In this document: one piece after another, positions 1 through 9,054 of the stretch
How positions within the stretch are numbered: position 1 is the first letter of the stretch
How the letters are laid out: every line of letters begins with the position of its first letter
NCBI RefSeq assembly: GCF_016583575.1
Contig: NZ_NRRG01000035.1
Span: 1 to 56,681 of the forward strand
Length of the DNA stretch: 56,681 nt
Source of the DNA: Thiocystis violacea
GTDB lineage: Bacteria > Pseudomonadota > Gammaproteobacteria > Chromatiales > Chromatiaceae
Direction of reading: 5' to 3'
Translations under genes and position numbers: made by a program
Notes under the pieces: model-generated
Seen by the model: only the letters and a program-made list of their open reading frames with translations
Told to the model about the DNA's origin: nothing
The model's database searches: none

Positions 1-139
1 CCTCCTCGACCGCCCCGCCCGACTCGGACTCCCGAGGATCCGAGCCACGCCTCGAGCTTACGAACTGGTAGTAGACCAGCCAGCCGGCCAACCCCAGAAA
101 CACCATCAGCTCCATCGCCGCCAGAGAGCCCTTATCCAT
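1..139 (-). CDS. Small single-pass membrane protein, C-terminus cut by the window edge
   Basis: Reading leftward from an ATG at 139, the frame stays open to the window edge and gives at least 46 residues beginning MDKGSLAAMELMVFLGLAGW. Residues about 8–26 form one hydrophobic helix, followed by a basic stretch (SSRR) and an acidic, polar tail, which suggests an N-out/C-in anchor. A purine-rich AAGGGGGA lies about 8 bases before the ATG and supports this start over a nearby out-of-frame ATG. I do not recognise the family; the small size and lone helix fit an accessory subunit or assembly factor of a membrane complex encoded to the left, but nothing here shows which. The gene is divergent from pip. 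Confidence 0.55.
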   Translation of the reverse strand, partial: MDKGSLAAMELMVFLGLAGWLVYYQFVSSRRGSDPRESESGGAVEE

Positions 140-174
140 GCCCCATCCCCCTTGAAGTGAATACGTGACAACGA

Positions 175-202
175 TTGACAGATCGAGCGCCCGGTTTAGC
201 AT
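175..202 (+). promoter_or_regulatory. Candidate sigma-70 promoter for pip-dtd
   Basis: TTGACA at 175–180 is separated by 16 bases from TAGCAT at 197–202. The -35 box is perfect and the -10 box fair. It points toward pip and would leave an untranslated leader of about 160 bases. No other convincing promoter is visible between the divergent small gene and pip. Confidence 0.3.
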
Positions 203-372
203 TGGGATCGCCCCGATGAATGCAACCACAGGGGGAATCCGCCTTGCGGAACTGGCCAGCCCAGAGCCAAACCCAGGGTTCATAAGCTGTCATACTCGGA
301 CCCCGCCCAAGCCCTCCGCCGCCTGGCGCGAGCCAAGCCAACTTCAGGCCCCACTGACAACCGACCAATCAA

Positions 373-1332
373 ATGGACACCGGACACGACCTCTATCCCG
401 CCACTGAGCCCTTCGCGACCCACGCCCTGATCGTCGACAACGGGCACTGTCTCCATGTCGAGGAGTGCGGGCGTCCCGACGGCCTCCCGGCCATCTTCCT
501 GCATGGCGGACCGGGCGCCGGCTGCGAGCCGGCCCATCGCGGCTTCTTCGATCCCTCGCGCTACCGCGCCGTGCTCTTCGATCAACGCGGCTGCGGTCGC
601 TCCACCCCCCATGCCTCGCTCGCGGCCAACACCACCTGGGATCTGGTCTCGGACATGGAACTGATCCGCGAACGGCTCGGCATCGAGCGCTGGCTGGTAT
701 TCGGTGGCTCCTGGGGCTCGACCCTGGCGCTGTCCTACGCCCAGATGCACCCGGAACGGGTTTCCGCGCTGGTCGTGCGCGGCATCTTTCTGTGCCGGGA
801 CGAGGAGATCCGCTGGTTCTATCAAGAGGGCGCGAGCTGGGTCTTCCCCGATTACTGGGAGGACTATCTGGCACCGATTCCGGAGGCCGAGCGCGGCGAT
901 CTGCTCGCGGCCTACCACGCCCGTCTCACCAGCGAGGACGAGGCCCAGCGGACGCAGGCGGCGCACGCCTGGTCGATCTGGGAGGGACGCACCGCCACCC
1001 TGCTCGGCAATCCGGGCATCCAGGCCCATTTCGCTAACGCCCATGTAGCCCTGAGCCTGGCGCGGATCGAGTCCCACTACTTCGTCAATCAAGCCTTCCT
1101 GGCTCCCAATCAGCTGCTGCGCGACGCCCACCGGCTGGCCGACATTCCAGGCGTCATCGTCCAGGGCCGCTATGACCTCATCTGCCCCCTGCGCTCCGCC
1201 TGGGATCTCCATCGGGCCTGGCCCACGGCCGAGTTTCAGGTGATCCCGGACGCCGGGCACTCGGCCTTCGAGCCGGGCATCCGTCGCGCCCTGGTGGCCG
1301 CGACCGACCGCTTCGCGCGGGAGCTGACTTGA
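373..1332 (+). CDS. pip: Prolyl aminopeptidase (alpha/beta hydrolase, family S33)
   Basis: This 319-residue cytoplasmic enzyme removes N-terminal proline from peptides. All family landmarks are present: the oxyanion motif HGGPG at residues 44–48, the DQRGCGRS segment at 70–77, the nucleophile elbow GGSWGS at 111–116 with Ser113, Asp268 in GRYDL and His296 in DAGHS. The length is normal for the single-domain bacterial form, about 310–320 residues. The start at 373 gives the expected N-terminus (LYPATEPF). Its TGA overlaps the TTG start of dtd by four bases, so the two are probably translated together. No signal peptide is seen. Confidence 0.95.
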   Translation: MDTGHDLYPATEPFATHALIVDNGHCLHVEECGRPDGLPAIFLHGGPGAGCEPAHRGFFDPSRYRAVLFDQRGCGRSTPHASLAANTTWDLVSDMELIRERLGIERWLVFGGSWGSTLALSYAQMHPERVSALVVRGIFLCRDEEIRWFYQEGASWVFPDYWEDYLAPIPEAERGDLLAAYHARLTSEDEAQRTQAAHAWSIWEGRTATLLGNPGIQAHFANAHVALSLARIESHYFVNQAFLAPNQLLRDAHRLADIPGVIVQGRYDLICPLRSAWDLHRAWPTAEFQVIPDAGHSAFEPGIRRALVAATDRFARELT

Positions 1333-1766
1333 TCGGCCTGCTCCAGCGGGTCAGCCAGGCCAGGGTCGAGGTCGGGGCCGAGACGGTCGGCGCCATCGGA
1401 CGCGGTCTGCTGGTGCTGATCGGCGTACAGAAGGGCGACACCGAGGCCCTTGCCGAGCGCCTGCTGGAGCGCCTGCTCGGCTATCGGGTCTTCCCCGACG
1501 CCGAGGACCGCATGAACCTGAGCCTGTGCGACATCGGCGGCGGTCTGCTGCTGGTGCCGCAGTTCACGCTCGCCGCCGACACCCGTAAGGGCACGCGAGC
1601 CAGCTTCACCTCGGCCGCGCCGCCCGACGAGGGTCGACGGCTCTTCGCGCATCTGGTCGAGCGGGCGCGCCTCGCCCACCCGATCGTCGCCACCGGACGG
1701 TTCGGCGCCGATATGCGGGTCAGCCTGATCAACGAAGGACCAGTGACCTTCTGGCTGGAAACCTGA
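1329..1766 (+). CDS. dtd: D-aminoacyl-tRNA deacylase
   Basis: This 145-residue homodimeric enzyme hydrolyses D-amino acids from mischarged tRNA. The N-terminal [13 protein letters not shown] and the C-terminal Gly-cisPro motif in [10 protein letters not shown] (about 136–145) are diagnostic. The start is TTG at 1329, overlapping the pip stop by four bases; starting there gives exactly the canonical N-terminus. One deviation is visible: the conserved SQFTLAADT stretch reads PQFTLAADT here, so the serine of the SQxxT signature is proline while Gln and Thr remain. That substitution may be a lineage variant rather than a lesion, because the rest of the protein is intact. The pairing with pip suggests a small quality-control or peptide-salvage operon. 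Confidence 0.93.
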   Translation: MIGLLQRVSQARVEVGAETVGAIGRGLLVLIGVQKGDTEALAERLLERLLGYRVFPDAEDRMNLSLCDIGGGLLLVPQFTLAADTRKGTRASFTSAAPPDEGRRLFAHLVERARLAHPIVATGRFGADMRVSLINEGPVTFWLET

Positions 1767-1905
1767 ATCGAGCGAATCTGTCCGCGCGACGCTTCGCGAC
1801 CCGGCTGTTATCCTTCGCCTCCAGGAGCGGCTCCAACGGGTTCAAGAGGGCCATCCCAAGGTGATTTCCGGGAAAGTCCGTACCTGATCGAAAGCTCCGG
1901 GACTG

Positions 1906-1996
1906 GACAGGATTAACAGGATTCTTCAAGATTTACAGGATTAAAAACAGGACTTTATAAATCCTGTCAATCCTGAGAAATCCTGTTAATCCTGTC
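1906..1996. repeat. ACAGGATT-type inverted repeat element
   Basis: Perfect 18-base inverted arms lie at 1906–1923 (GACAGGATTAACAGGATT) and 1979–1996. Between them are further degenerate copies of the ACAGGATT/AATCCTGT unit. The whole 91 bases can fold into a long hairpin in either strand. It lies in the 348-base gap between dtd and speA, which otherwise holds nothing recognisable. Elements built of this octamer are scattered in many proteobacterial genomes; here it may end pip-dtd transcription or be a passive repeat. Confidence 0.75.
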
Positions 1997-2114
1997 TATG
2001 ATTCGGCGGATCGCGGGTACAAGGTTTCCTGGAAATCACCCAGGACTCGTCGAACAGGCACCAGCCCGACTCCACGCCCGAACCCTCACCCGACCATCCC
2101 CCGCCTCGCCACCG

Positions 2115-4010
2115 ATGGAGACCCTGCCCATGGACCAAGCGGTCCAACGCTGCAAAGACATCTATGCCATCGATCGCTGGGGCGAGGGCTATTTCGGCAT
2201 CAACGCCGCCGGTCATCTCTACGCCCGACCGGATCCGGACGGGCCGACCGAGATCGACCTCGCCTTACTGGCCACCCAGATCGAGTCCGAGGGGCTTTCA
2301 CTGCCGGTGCTGGTGCGCTTCAACGACATCCTGCGCCACCGGGTCCGCGCGCTGCATCAAGCCTTCGCCGACGCCGGCGCGGCCTGCGGTTATCGCGGGC
2401 GGTATCAGCCGGTCTATCCGATCAAGGTCAACCAGCAGGCCGGCGTGGTGCGCGAGATCCTGCACTCGGGTCGGGCGGGACTGGAGGCCGGCAGCAAACC
2501 GGAGCTGATGGCGGTGCTGGCGCTCTCGCCGGCGGACGGTCTGGTGGTCTGCAACGGCTACAAGGATCGCGAATACGTCCGGCTCGCCCTGATCGGCCGC
2601 CGGCTCGGGATGCGGGTCCATCTCGTGATCGAGAAGCCGTCCGAGGTGCCGCTGATCCTTGAGGAGGCCGCGCGGCTGGAGGTCGAGCCGCTGCTTGGCG
2701 TGCGGGTACGGCTCGCGGCGGCGGCGGCCGGCAACTGGCAGGGCAGCGGCGGCGAGAAGGCCAAGTTCGGCCTGACCTCCCAGCAGATCCTGGATCTGGT
2801 GCGCACGCTCGACGCGGCCGGTCATCTCGACTGGCTGGTGCTCATGCACGCCCATCTGGGCTCGCAAATCCCGAGCCTCCAGGACATCCGCGCCGGCGCG
2901 GCCGAGCTGGTCCGCTTCTATGCCGAGCTGCGCCGCCTGCAAGTGCCGATCCGTGTGATCGACGTGGGCGGTGGACTCGGGGTGGATTACGAAGGCACTC
3001 ACACCCGCAACTACTGCTCGGTGAACTACGGCTTCGACGGCTATGCCAGCGCCATCGTCGACACCATCGCCGCCGAATGCCGTCGCGGCGGACTGCCCGA
3101 GCCCGATCTCTTCAGCGAATCGGGCCGCGCCATGACGGCCCATCACGCCGTGCTCATCACCAACGTCATCGACCGCGAGGTGGCCGGCGGATTGGATCTG
3201 AGCGCGCGCGACGAAGAAGGCGATCCGACCCTGGACGCCCTGGCCAACCAGCTTCGGGCCGCGACCAGCGGCTCGCCGCAGGAGATCCACGCCGAGGCGC
3301 GCGAGCTGCTTGGGACCGCCCGCGAGCGGTTCGCCCGGGACCAGCTCGATCTGGCCGGCCGGGCGCGCGCCGAGGAGCTGTTCTTCGCCATCTGTCGGGT
3401 GCTGGCCGGACGCCTGGATCCCGGCATCCGTCGTCACCGCGAGTTGGCGGACACGGTGAACGCCCGGCTGGCGGACAAGCTCTTCTGCAACTTCTCGCTC
3501 TTTCAGTCGCTACCCGATATCTGGGCGCTCGACCAGATCTTCCCGATCGTTCCCATCCAGCGGCTCGACGAAGAGCCGAAGGCGCGGGCCGTGATCCACG
3601 ACCTGACCTGCGACTCGGACGGCTGCATCGACCAGTATGTCGACGAGGGCGGAATCGAGGCCAGCCTGCCGGTCCATGCCGGCGCGGGACTGGACGGACG
3701 CTATCTGATCGGCTTCTTCATGGTCGGCGCCTATCAGGAAATCCTCGGCGACATCCATAACCTCTTCGGCGACACCGACGCCATCAACGTCGAGCTGGAT
3801 CCGAACGCGCCGAACGGTTACCGACTGCTCGAACACGAGCGCGGCGACACCACCGACGAGCTGCTGAGCTATGTCCATTTCGAGCCGCGCACCCTGCTCG
3901 CCCACTACCGACGCAAGCTGGACGCCGCCGGACTGGACCGCCCCACCCGCGAGCGGCTCTTCGTCGAGCTGAAGGCGGGGCTCTACGGCTACACCTATCT
4001 AGAGAGCTGA
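2115..4010 (+). CDS. speA: Biosynthetic arginine decarboxylase (PLP-dependent, fold III)
   Basis: About 631 residues; converts arginine to agmatine, the first step of the alternative putrescine route. The N-terminal half is a PLP barrel with the lysine in YPIKVNQ (Lys104), followed by EAGSKPELMAVLA, CNGYKDREY, VDYEG and SESGRAMTAHH. The C-terminal half carries TCDSDGCID with the active-site Cys at about 499, then GFFMVGAYQEILGDIHNLFGD. The protein ends in GLYGYTYLES, as in E. coli SpeA. The frame is open upstream to 1998, but the first 39 residues there are unlike the family. ATG 2115 is taken; ATG 2130 is equally possible and has GGAG well placed at 2117–2120. Product length matches the family (about 630–660). 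Confidence 0.95.
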   Translation: METLPMDQAVQRCKDIYAIDRWGEGYFGINAAGHLYARPDPDGPTEIDLALLATQIESEGLSLPVLVRFNDILRHRVRALHQAFADAGAACGYRGRYQPVYPIKVNQQAGVVREILHSGRAGLEAGSKPELMAVLALSPADGLVVCNGYKDREYVRLALIGRRLGMRVHLVIEKPSEVPLILEEAARLEVEPLLGVRVRLAAAAAGNWQGSGGEKAKFGLTSQQILDLVRTLDAAGHLDWLVLMHAHLGSQIPSLQDIRAGAAELVRFYAELRRLQVPIRVIDVGGGLGVDYEGTHTRNYCSVNYGFDGYASAIVDTIAAECRRGGLPEPDLFSESGRAMTAHHAVLITNVIDREVAGGLDLSARDEEGDPTLDALANQLRAATSGSPQEIHAEARELLGTARERFARDQLDLAGRARAEELFFAICRVLAGRLDPGIRRHRELADTVNARLADKLFCNFSLFQSLPDIWALDQIFPIVPIQRLDEEPKARAVIHDLTCDSDGCIDQYVDEGGIEASLPVHAGAGLDGRYLIGFFMVGAYQEILGDIHNLFGDTDAINVELDPNAPNGYRLLEHERGDTTDELLSYVHFEPRTLLAHYRRKLDAAGLDRPTRERLFVELKAGLYGYTYLES

Positions 4011-4023
4011 AAGGACCGAAATC

Positions 4024-4218
4024 ATGTGTATCGCCATCCCCCTGGGGCAACGCGATGGAAAGAGCGGAACGCGCCTCGCCGTCGCGATCCCGCCGGCCCC
4101 GGCCCTGGCCTCGCTCGCCGAGTCCGGACTCCCGCGCGATCTCGGGGTCGCGCTCCTCGGCCTGCCGCTGGTGCTCATCGGCGGCCTCTTCCTCGCCAGC
4201 CGAACGGAGCTTGCCTGA
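4024..4218 (+). CDS. 64-residue ORF with HypC-like first residues, coupled to hypA
   Basis: This small ORF has a good ribosome site (AAAGGA, 8 bases before the ATG) and its TGA overlaps the hypA ATG as TGATG, so it is probably translated and coupled to hypA. It opens MCIAIP, the signature start of the HypC/HupF hydrogenase chaperones, where Cys2 binds iron. After that it does not resemble HypC: residues about 7–40 are Pro/Ala-rich, and 42–60 (GVALLGLPLVLIGGLFLAS) form a hydrophobic helix. It could be a new small membrane peptide, a decayed or recombined hypC, or a leader ORF. The HypC resemblance rests on six residues and may be chance. Confidence 0.45.
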   Translation: MCIAIPLGQRDGKSGTRLAVAIPPAPALASLAESGLPRDLGVALLGLPLVLIGGLFLASRTELA

Positions 4219-4565
4219 TGCACGAACTCTCACTCTGCCAAGCGCTCATCGACCAGGTCGAACAGATCGCGCGCGAGCATGGCGCGACCGGGGTCGAGCG
4301 TATCCTGCTGAAGGTCGGCCCGCTGGCCGGCGTCGAGCCCCTGCTGCTCCAGCACGCCTACCCGCTCGCGGCCGTCGGCACCATCGCCGAGCACGCCGAG
4401 CTGGTCATCGAACCATCCCAGGTGCGCGTCCGCTGTCAGGAATGCGACGCCGAGACGGACGCCAAACCCAATCGTCTGCTGTGCGGCGCCTGCGGCAGCT
4501 TCAAGACCCGTCTGATTAGCGGAGACGAGCTGTTGCTGGCCAATCTGGAATTGACGATTCCCTAG
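4218..4565 (+). CDS. hypA: Hydrogenase/urease nickel chaperone HypA
   Basis: A 115-residue protein that delivers nickel to [NiFe]-hydrogenase precursors together with HypB. It begins MHELSLCQALID, with His2 and the free N-terminus forming the nickel site. It contains the structural zinc motif C-x2-C (CQEC, about 74–77) and C-x2-C (CGAC, about 93–96). Length and motifs are complete. No hypB, other hyp genes or hydrogenase subunits occur in this window, so this copy is isolated; it follows speA and the small MCIAIP ORF, with which it shares a TGATG overlap. It may act on a hydrogenase encoded elsewhere. Confidence 0.93.
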   Translation: MHELSLCQALIDQVEQIAREHGATGVERILLKVGPLAGVEPLLLQHAYPLAAVGTIAEHAELVIEPSQVRVRCQECDAETDAKPNRLLCGACGSFKTRLISGDELLLANLELTIP

Positions 4566-4732
4566 CCAGGGGGCGGACCTGCGAGCGCGCGACCCGTTCG
4601 TCGATTCCGGCGGCACGTCCCCGATGGATTTTCCGCGCCCCGAATGCGGGACGATTTAAGATGCGGGGTCACTCAAGGCGTGGCCGCGCGCCCCGAGCCC
4701 GGATGATCAACACCGACGATGAGGATGCCGTG

Positions 4733-5398
4733 ATGGCCGAAAGCCTGAATCTTGTTCAGAAGAGACGTTCACAACTCCAGTCCGCCGTGGGGGAACTGGG
4801 CGCGCTGGTCATCACCGCGCTGAACCATTCGGTTGCTTGCGTGCGGACCCAGGATCTCACCCTGGCGGCGCGGATCATCGAGGAAGACACGCGCATCAAT
4901 CAGCAGCGCCGGACACTGGAACAGGAGTGCCTGGTGACCCTGGCGGCCTACAAACCGGCGGGCGAGGATCTGCGCGCGGTCGGCGCCTGCATGGAACTGG
5001 TCTCGGAGCTGGAGCGCATCGGCGACTACGCCGCCGACGTGGGACGCATCATCCTGAGGAATGGCGAGACGCCCCTGCCGGCCGAACCGGTCGCGGCGAT
5101 CGTCGAGCTGGCCGGCGACGCGATCGGCATGCTTGAAAAGACCCTCGCTGCCTTCACCGCCAACGGAACCGAAGCGACCATTCGCGCGGCGGTCGCGCTG
5201 GAGGATGAGGTCGACCGCGAGGAGCATGCCTTCATCGAGCAGGTGCTGAGTCGGATGCGCACGGATGCGGACTTCGCGACCGCCGGAACCTACCTGCTCT
5301 GGATCGTGCACAACTACGAGCGGGTGGCGGACCGCGCAACCAATGTCGCCGAACGCGCCATCTACGTGGCCGCCGGTCACACGCCGGATCTCAATTAG
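4733..5398 (+). CDS. phoU: PhoU-family protein
   Basis: About 221 residues, all helical, with two PhoU repeats: the first contains ELERIGDYAADVGR (about 90–105) and the second NYERVADRATNVAE (about 195–208). These E/D-x-x-R-x-x-D motifs form the multinuclear metal clusters of PhoU. In the classic system PhoU couples the Pst phosphate transporter to PhoR. The frame is open back to 4661, but ATG 4733 is preferred because it has GAGG eight bases upstream and gives the usual PhoU length; ATG 4703 is possible. No pst or phoBR genes are adjacent, so the role could be regulation of a distant transporter. Confidence 0.8.
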   Translation: MAESLNLVQKRRSQLQSAVGELGALVITALNHSVACVRTQDLTLAARIIEEDTRINQQRRTLEQECLVTLAAYKPAGEDLRAVGACMELVSELERIGDYAADVGRIILRNGETPLPAEPVAAIVELAGDAIGMLEKTLAAFTANGTEATIRAAVALEDEVDREEHAFIEQVLSRMRTDADFATAGTYLLWIVHNYERVADRATNVAERAIYVAAGHTPDLN

Positions 5399-5404
5399 AC
5401 CGAA

Positions 5405-5434
5405 ATTCCAGCGCCGGCATGACGTCGCTGGAAT
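5405..5434. repeat. Nine-base-pair hairpin between phoU and the chemosensory operon
   Basis: ATTCCAGCG at 5405–5413 is perfectly complementary to CGCTGGAAT at 5426–5434 with a 12-base loop. It starts seven bases after the phoU stop and lacks a T-tract, so it is either a weak transcription barrier or a dispersed palindrome. The chemosensory promoter should lie between here and 5518; I cannot point to it with confidence. Confidence 0.5.
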
Positions 5435-5518
5435 GAGTATTTGAACGGCTGAATCGCTTCGTCTAGCTTTGAGCCGCTTCGCTCTTGCATCGCGCCCACT
5501 CGACAAAGGAGACACCGC

Positions 5519-7441
5519 ATGGCCCTCATGAAAAAATCCTCGACCTCCGCCGGGTCGAACACGGCTACGGCCGAAGGAAAGACTTCCGCCGTGGCCGCGC
5601 GCGAAGCTGAAGCGCAGCGCAAGCGGGCGCGGACCCTGGCCAAGCAGCAGCAGGCGGCTGAGCGGATCGCCGCCGCGACCGGGCAATTGTCTTCCGGCAT
5701 CAATGAGGCGGCCTCCGCGGCGGAGGAATTGAAGCGCGCCGCCGATCAGATTGCCACCGGCGCGGAGGAGGCATCCGGCGCGGCCCAGGAGTCCCTGATG
5801 GCCTTCAAGCAGGTCGAGCTGGCCATCGGTCGTCAGTTGCGTAACGCGGAGGTCAGCCAGGCCAAGAGCGAAGCCACTCAGACGCTGGTGGCCAGAACCA
5901 GTGCCGAGGTCGCCGGGTTGGTCACGAACGTTGGAGTCGCCGCGCAACGCCAGACGGCCTCGGTGGAACGGGTGGCCGATCTGGAAAAACAGGCGGCCAG
6001 CATTGGCGACATCGTCAAGGCCGTGGCGCGCATCGCCGACCAGACCAATCTGCTGGCGCTCAATGCCGCTATCGAAGCGGCACGCGCCGGCAAGCATGGG
6101 AAGGGTTTCGCGGTGGTGGCCGACGAGGTGCGCACCCTGGCCGAGACCTCCGAGAAGAGCGCCAAACAGATTCAGGATCTGGTGGGGCAGATTCAGAGCG
6201 AGGTGAAGATCATCGCCGAGGGAATCGGCAGCTCGGCCAAGACCGTGGAGGAGGAGGCCGAAAAGGGCAAGACCATCACCGCCCAGTTGGAACAGATCCG
6301 CCTCGACGCCGCCGAGATCGTCAAGGGGGTGCAGGAGATCGCCAGCGGCGCCCAGCAGTCCAGCACCGCTGCCGCGCAGGCGCTGAAAGGATCGGAAAAC
6401 ATCGCGGCCGCCGCCGAGGAGCAGTCAGCCGCCGCCGAGGAGGCCGCCAAGACGGTGGCCGAACAGGCGCAGGCGCTGGCCGAGTGCGAGCAGGCCGCGC
6501 AGGCGCTGTCCGAACTCGCGGAAGATCTCAAAACCTCCACCGATGTCGCCAAGAGTGCGGAAGAAGTCGCCTCCGCCGCCGAGCAGTTGTCCTCCGCCGT
6601 CTCGGAAATCAATCGTTCCGGCACCCAGATCATGATCGCCATCGATCAGATCCGCAAAGGCGCCGAGGTGCAGTCCGCCGGCACCGAGGAATCGGCCGCC
6701 GCCATCACCCAAATCGAGAAGGGGCTGGAACTGGCTCAGGCCCGCGCCACCGCCGGTGGCGAAAAGGTGGCGGCGATCAAGGCGCTGTTGGGCGTCAACA
6801 AGACCACGGTCGATGCCCTGGTCCATGGCATTTCCTCCGCCGCGGATTCCTCCCGCTCCAGCATCAAGCAGATCAAGGATCTGGAGCTGGTGTCGCGGCG
6901 TATCGACAAGATCGTCGATGCCATCACCACGGTCTCCATCCAGACCAATATGCTGGCGGTCAATGGCTCGATCGAGGCGGCCCGGGCGGGTGAGTTTGGC
7001 AAGGGCTTCGTGGTGGTAGCGACCGATATCCGCAATCTCGCCCACGATTCCGCCGAGAACGCCGACAACATCAAGGATCTGGTGAAGGCGGTGCAGGATC
7101 AGATCGGAGTGGTGGGGCGCGACCTGGATGAGATCGTGGCCTCGGCGATGGGCGAGGTGGAACGGGCTAAGGCCACGACGGCCAATCTGGTCACCATCGA
7201 GACGGACATCGCCGTCGTTGAGACCGGCACCCAGGAAATCCTGGCCGCGGCCAACGAGATCGCGGCCGCCATCGCGCAGGTGAAGACCGGGGTGGAACAG
7301 ATTTCCGCCGCCGCGCAGGAGGCCGACAAGGCCGCGACCGAGGCGGCCACCGCCTCCAAGCAGCAGTCGCAGGGGGCCGAGGAGCTGGCCGCCGCCGTCG
7401 AGGAAATCGCCTCGCTTGCCGACGAACTGCAAAGCGCCTGA
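5519..7441 (+). CDS. Soluble chemoreceptor with two signalling tips (DosM-like)
   Basis: 640 residues of helical coiled coil without any transmembrane segment or recognisable sensor domain. Two receptor tips are present. Tip 1, around 171–210, has the canonical [20 protein letters not shown] and [12 protein letters not shown]. Tip 2, around 473–512, is a diverged copy ([30 protein letters not shown]). Each tip is flanked by Ala/Glu/Gln-rich helices like methylation-helix bundles. This is the architecture of V. cholerae DosM, which spans and stabilises sandwich-like cytoplasmic arrays by binding CheA/CheW layers at both ends. Here it heads an operon with a good ribosome site (AAAGGAG), followed by a triple CheW and, distally, a ParA ATPase, which fits the same role. 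Confidence 0.9.
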   Translation: MALMKKSSTSAGSNTATAEGKTSAVAAREAEAQRKRARTLAKQQQAAERIAAATGQLSSGINEAASAAEELKRAADQIATGAEEASGAAQESLMAFKQVELAIGRQLRNAEVSQAKSEATQTLVARTSAEVAGLVTNVGVAAQRQTASVERVADLEKQAASIGDIVKAVARIADQTNLLALNAAIEAARAGKHGKGFAVVADEVRTLAETSEKSAKQIQDLVGQIQSEVKIIAEGIGSSAKTVEEEAEKGKTITAQLEQIRLDAAEIVKGVQEIASGAQQSSTAAAQALKGSENIAAAAEEQSAAAEEAAKTVAEQAQALAECEQAAQALSELAEDLKTSTDVAKSAEEVASAAEQLSSAVSEINRSGTQIMIAIDQIRKGAEVQSAGTEESAAAITQIEKGLELAQARATAGGEKVAAIKALLGVNKTTVDALVHGISSAADSSRSSIKQIKDLELVSRRIDKIVDAITTVSIQTNMLAVNGSIEAARAGEFGKGFVVVATDIRNLAHDSAENADNIKDLVKAVQDQIGVVGRDLDEIVASAMGEVERAKATTANLVTIETDIAVVETGTQEILAAANEIAAAIAQVKTGVEQISAAAQEADKAATEAATASKQQSQGAEELAAAVEEIASLADELQSA

Positions 7442-7457
7442 GCGGGGGAATGCAATC

Positions 7458-9017
7458 ATGAGCTCAGATACCCCAGCGGGCAGGCTGGCCGAGCGGGACG
7501 CGGGTGGCGATCCCGACGAACAGACCTCGGACATCCGGCAGTTCGTCACCTTTCTGGTCGGCGACGAGGTTTTTGCCGTCGATATGAATCCGGTGCAGGA
7601 GATTATCCGCGTGCCCGATGTGGTGCGGGTGCCGCTGGCACCGCCCAGTCTCGAAGGGCTGGCCAATTTGCGCGGCAAGGTGCTGCCCATTATTGCGCTG
7701 CGTCATCTGTTTGGTTTTGCCGAGCGCGACCATGACGACACCTCTCGCGCACTGGTCATCGACATCGGTCAGCCACTGGGCTTCGTGGTGGATCGGGTCG
7801 CCAGCGTGGTCGGCGTCGAACCGGGCCGGATCGAGCCGGTCGGATCGATCAGCGGCACCGTGGATACCGAGTTGCTGTCCGGTCTTATCAAGGATGTGGG
7901 CGGCCACGCCATGATCATGGTGCTGGACTTCGCCCGGCTGATCGGTCGCGAATTCGCCGAGATCGCCCAGGTCACCCGCCGTGCCGCCGTGACCGCCGGC
8001 CTCGCGGGGCAGACCGAAATTGACGAGGACGCCAACAGCGACGAACTGCAACTGGTGAGCTTCGAGGTCGCCGGGCAGGAATACGCCATCGCCATCGACA
8101 ACGTGCAGGAGATCGTGCAGGTTCCCGAGCAGATCATTCATGTCCCCGGCTCGGAGGCGCATGTGCTCGGCGTCATGAGTCTGCGCAACCGTCTGCTGCC
8201 GCTGGTCAGTCTGCGCCGGATGTTCGACTTGCCGTCGCGCGATGCCGATGAACATAGCCGTATCGTGGTGGTGTCGCTAGGCACGGCCTCGGTCGGCGTG
8301 GTGATGGACAGCGTCAACGAAGTGCTGCGGGTCGCCAAGTCCGACGTGGAAGCCATGCCCGGTCTGCTCGCGCGCGAAGGCGAGCTGGCCGACATTTCGG
8401 ATATCTGCCGGCTGGACGGCGGCAAGCGTCTGGTCTCGATCATCTCCACCGACAACCTGTTCCGTCATTCGGCCATCAAGGAGGCATTGACGACCGTGGA
8501 TACCTTGCGGGACGACGCGCGAACCAGCGACGACGAGCGGGACGAGGAAGGAGCCGATGACGACGAGCAGGTCGTCGTCTTCCGTCTCGACAAGGAGGAA
8601 TTCGGCGTGCCAATCGAGAGCGTACAGGAAATCGTGCGCGTTCCGGACGAGTTGACCCATGTGCCCAAGGCACCGGCCTTCGTCGAAGGCGTCATCAATC
8701 TGCGCGGCACGGTGCTGCCAGTGATCGATCTGCGCCGACGCCTGGGTCTGCCCGACGTGGAGCGCTCGGACCGCCAGCGTGTGATGGTCTTTCTGATCGA
8801 GGGCGCGCGCACCGGGTTCATCGTCGACTCGGTGGCGGAGGTGCTCAAGATCCCCAAGACCGCCATCGAACCGGCGCCGCAATTGTCCAGTGTGCAATCC
8901 AAGCTCCTGGCACGCATGGCGAATCTAGAGAAACAGCAGCGTCTGGTGCAACTGATCGACCCGACCCAACTTATGCAGGGCGACGAACTGGCCGATCTGG
9001 CGGGGCTGTCGGCATGA
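7458..9017 (+). CDS. cheW: Triple-domain CheW scaffold protein
   Basis: 519 residues with three complete CheW folds in a row, at about 26–165, 195–335 and 368–510. Each has the family pattern of FxVDMNPVQEIIRVP, a GLANLRGKVLPI-type turn and a C-terminal FVVDRVxEV strand; the third reads GVINLRGTVLPVIDLRRRLG. Acidic linkers (about 180–195 and 345–368) separate them. CheW joins receptor tips to CheA P5; three fused copies could crosslink several CheA/receptor rings. The start at 7458 is supported by GGGGGAA upstream and by the 16-base spacing from the receptor gene. Multi-CheW proteins also occur beside DosM in V. cholerae cluster I. Confidence 0.93.
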   Translation: MSSDTPAGRLAERDAGGDPDEQTSDIRQFVTFLVGDEVFAVDMNPVQEIIRVPDVVRVPLAPPSLEGLANLRGKVLPIIALRHLFGFAERDHDDTSRALVIDIGQPLGFVVDRVASVVGVEPGRIEPVGSISGTVDTELLSGLIKDVGGHAMIMVLDFARLIGREFAEIAQVTRRAAVTAGLAGQTEIDEDANSDELQLVSFEVAGQEYAIAIDNVQEIVQVPEQIIHVPGSEAHVLGVMSLRNRLLPLVSLRRMFDLPSRDADEHSRIVVVSLGTASVGVVMDSVNEVLRVAKSDVEAMPGLLAREGELADISDICRLDGGKRLVSIISTDNLFRHSAIKEALTTVDTLRDDARTSDDERDEEGADDDEQVVVFRLDKEEFGVPIESVQEIVRVPDELTHVPKAPAFVEGVINLRGTVLPVIDLRRRLGLPDVERSDRQRVMVFLIEGARTGFIVDSVAEVLKIPKTAIEPAPQLSSVQSKLLARMANLEKQQRLVQLIDPTQLMQGDELADLAGLSA

Positions 9018-9054
9018 GTCGGCGATACCCAGGAAGCAGGAGACCCGAGGCGAC

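Noticed and set aside
1998-2114. N-terminal extension of speA from ATG 1998
   Set aside because: It begins two bases beyond the inverted repeat, is Pro/Arg-rich and unlike SpeA proteins; later ATGs give the family length.
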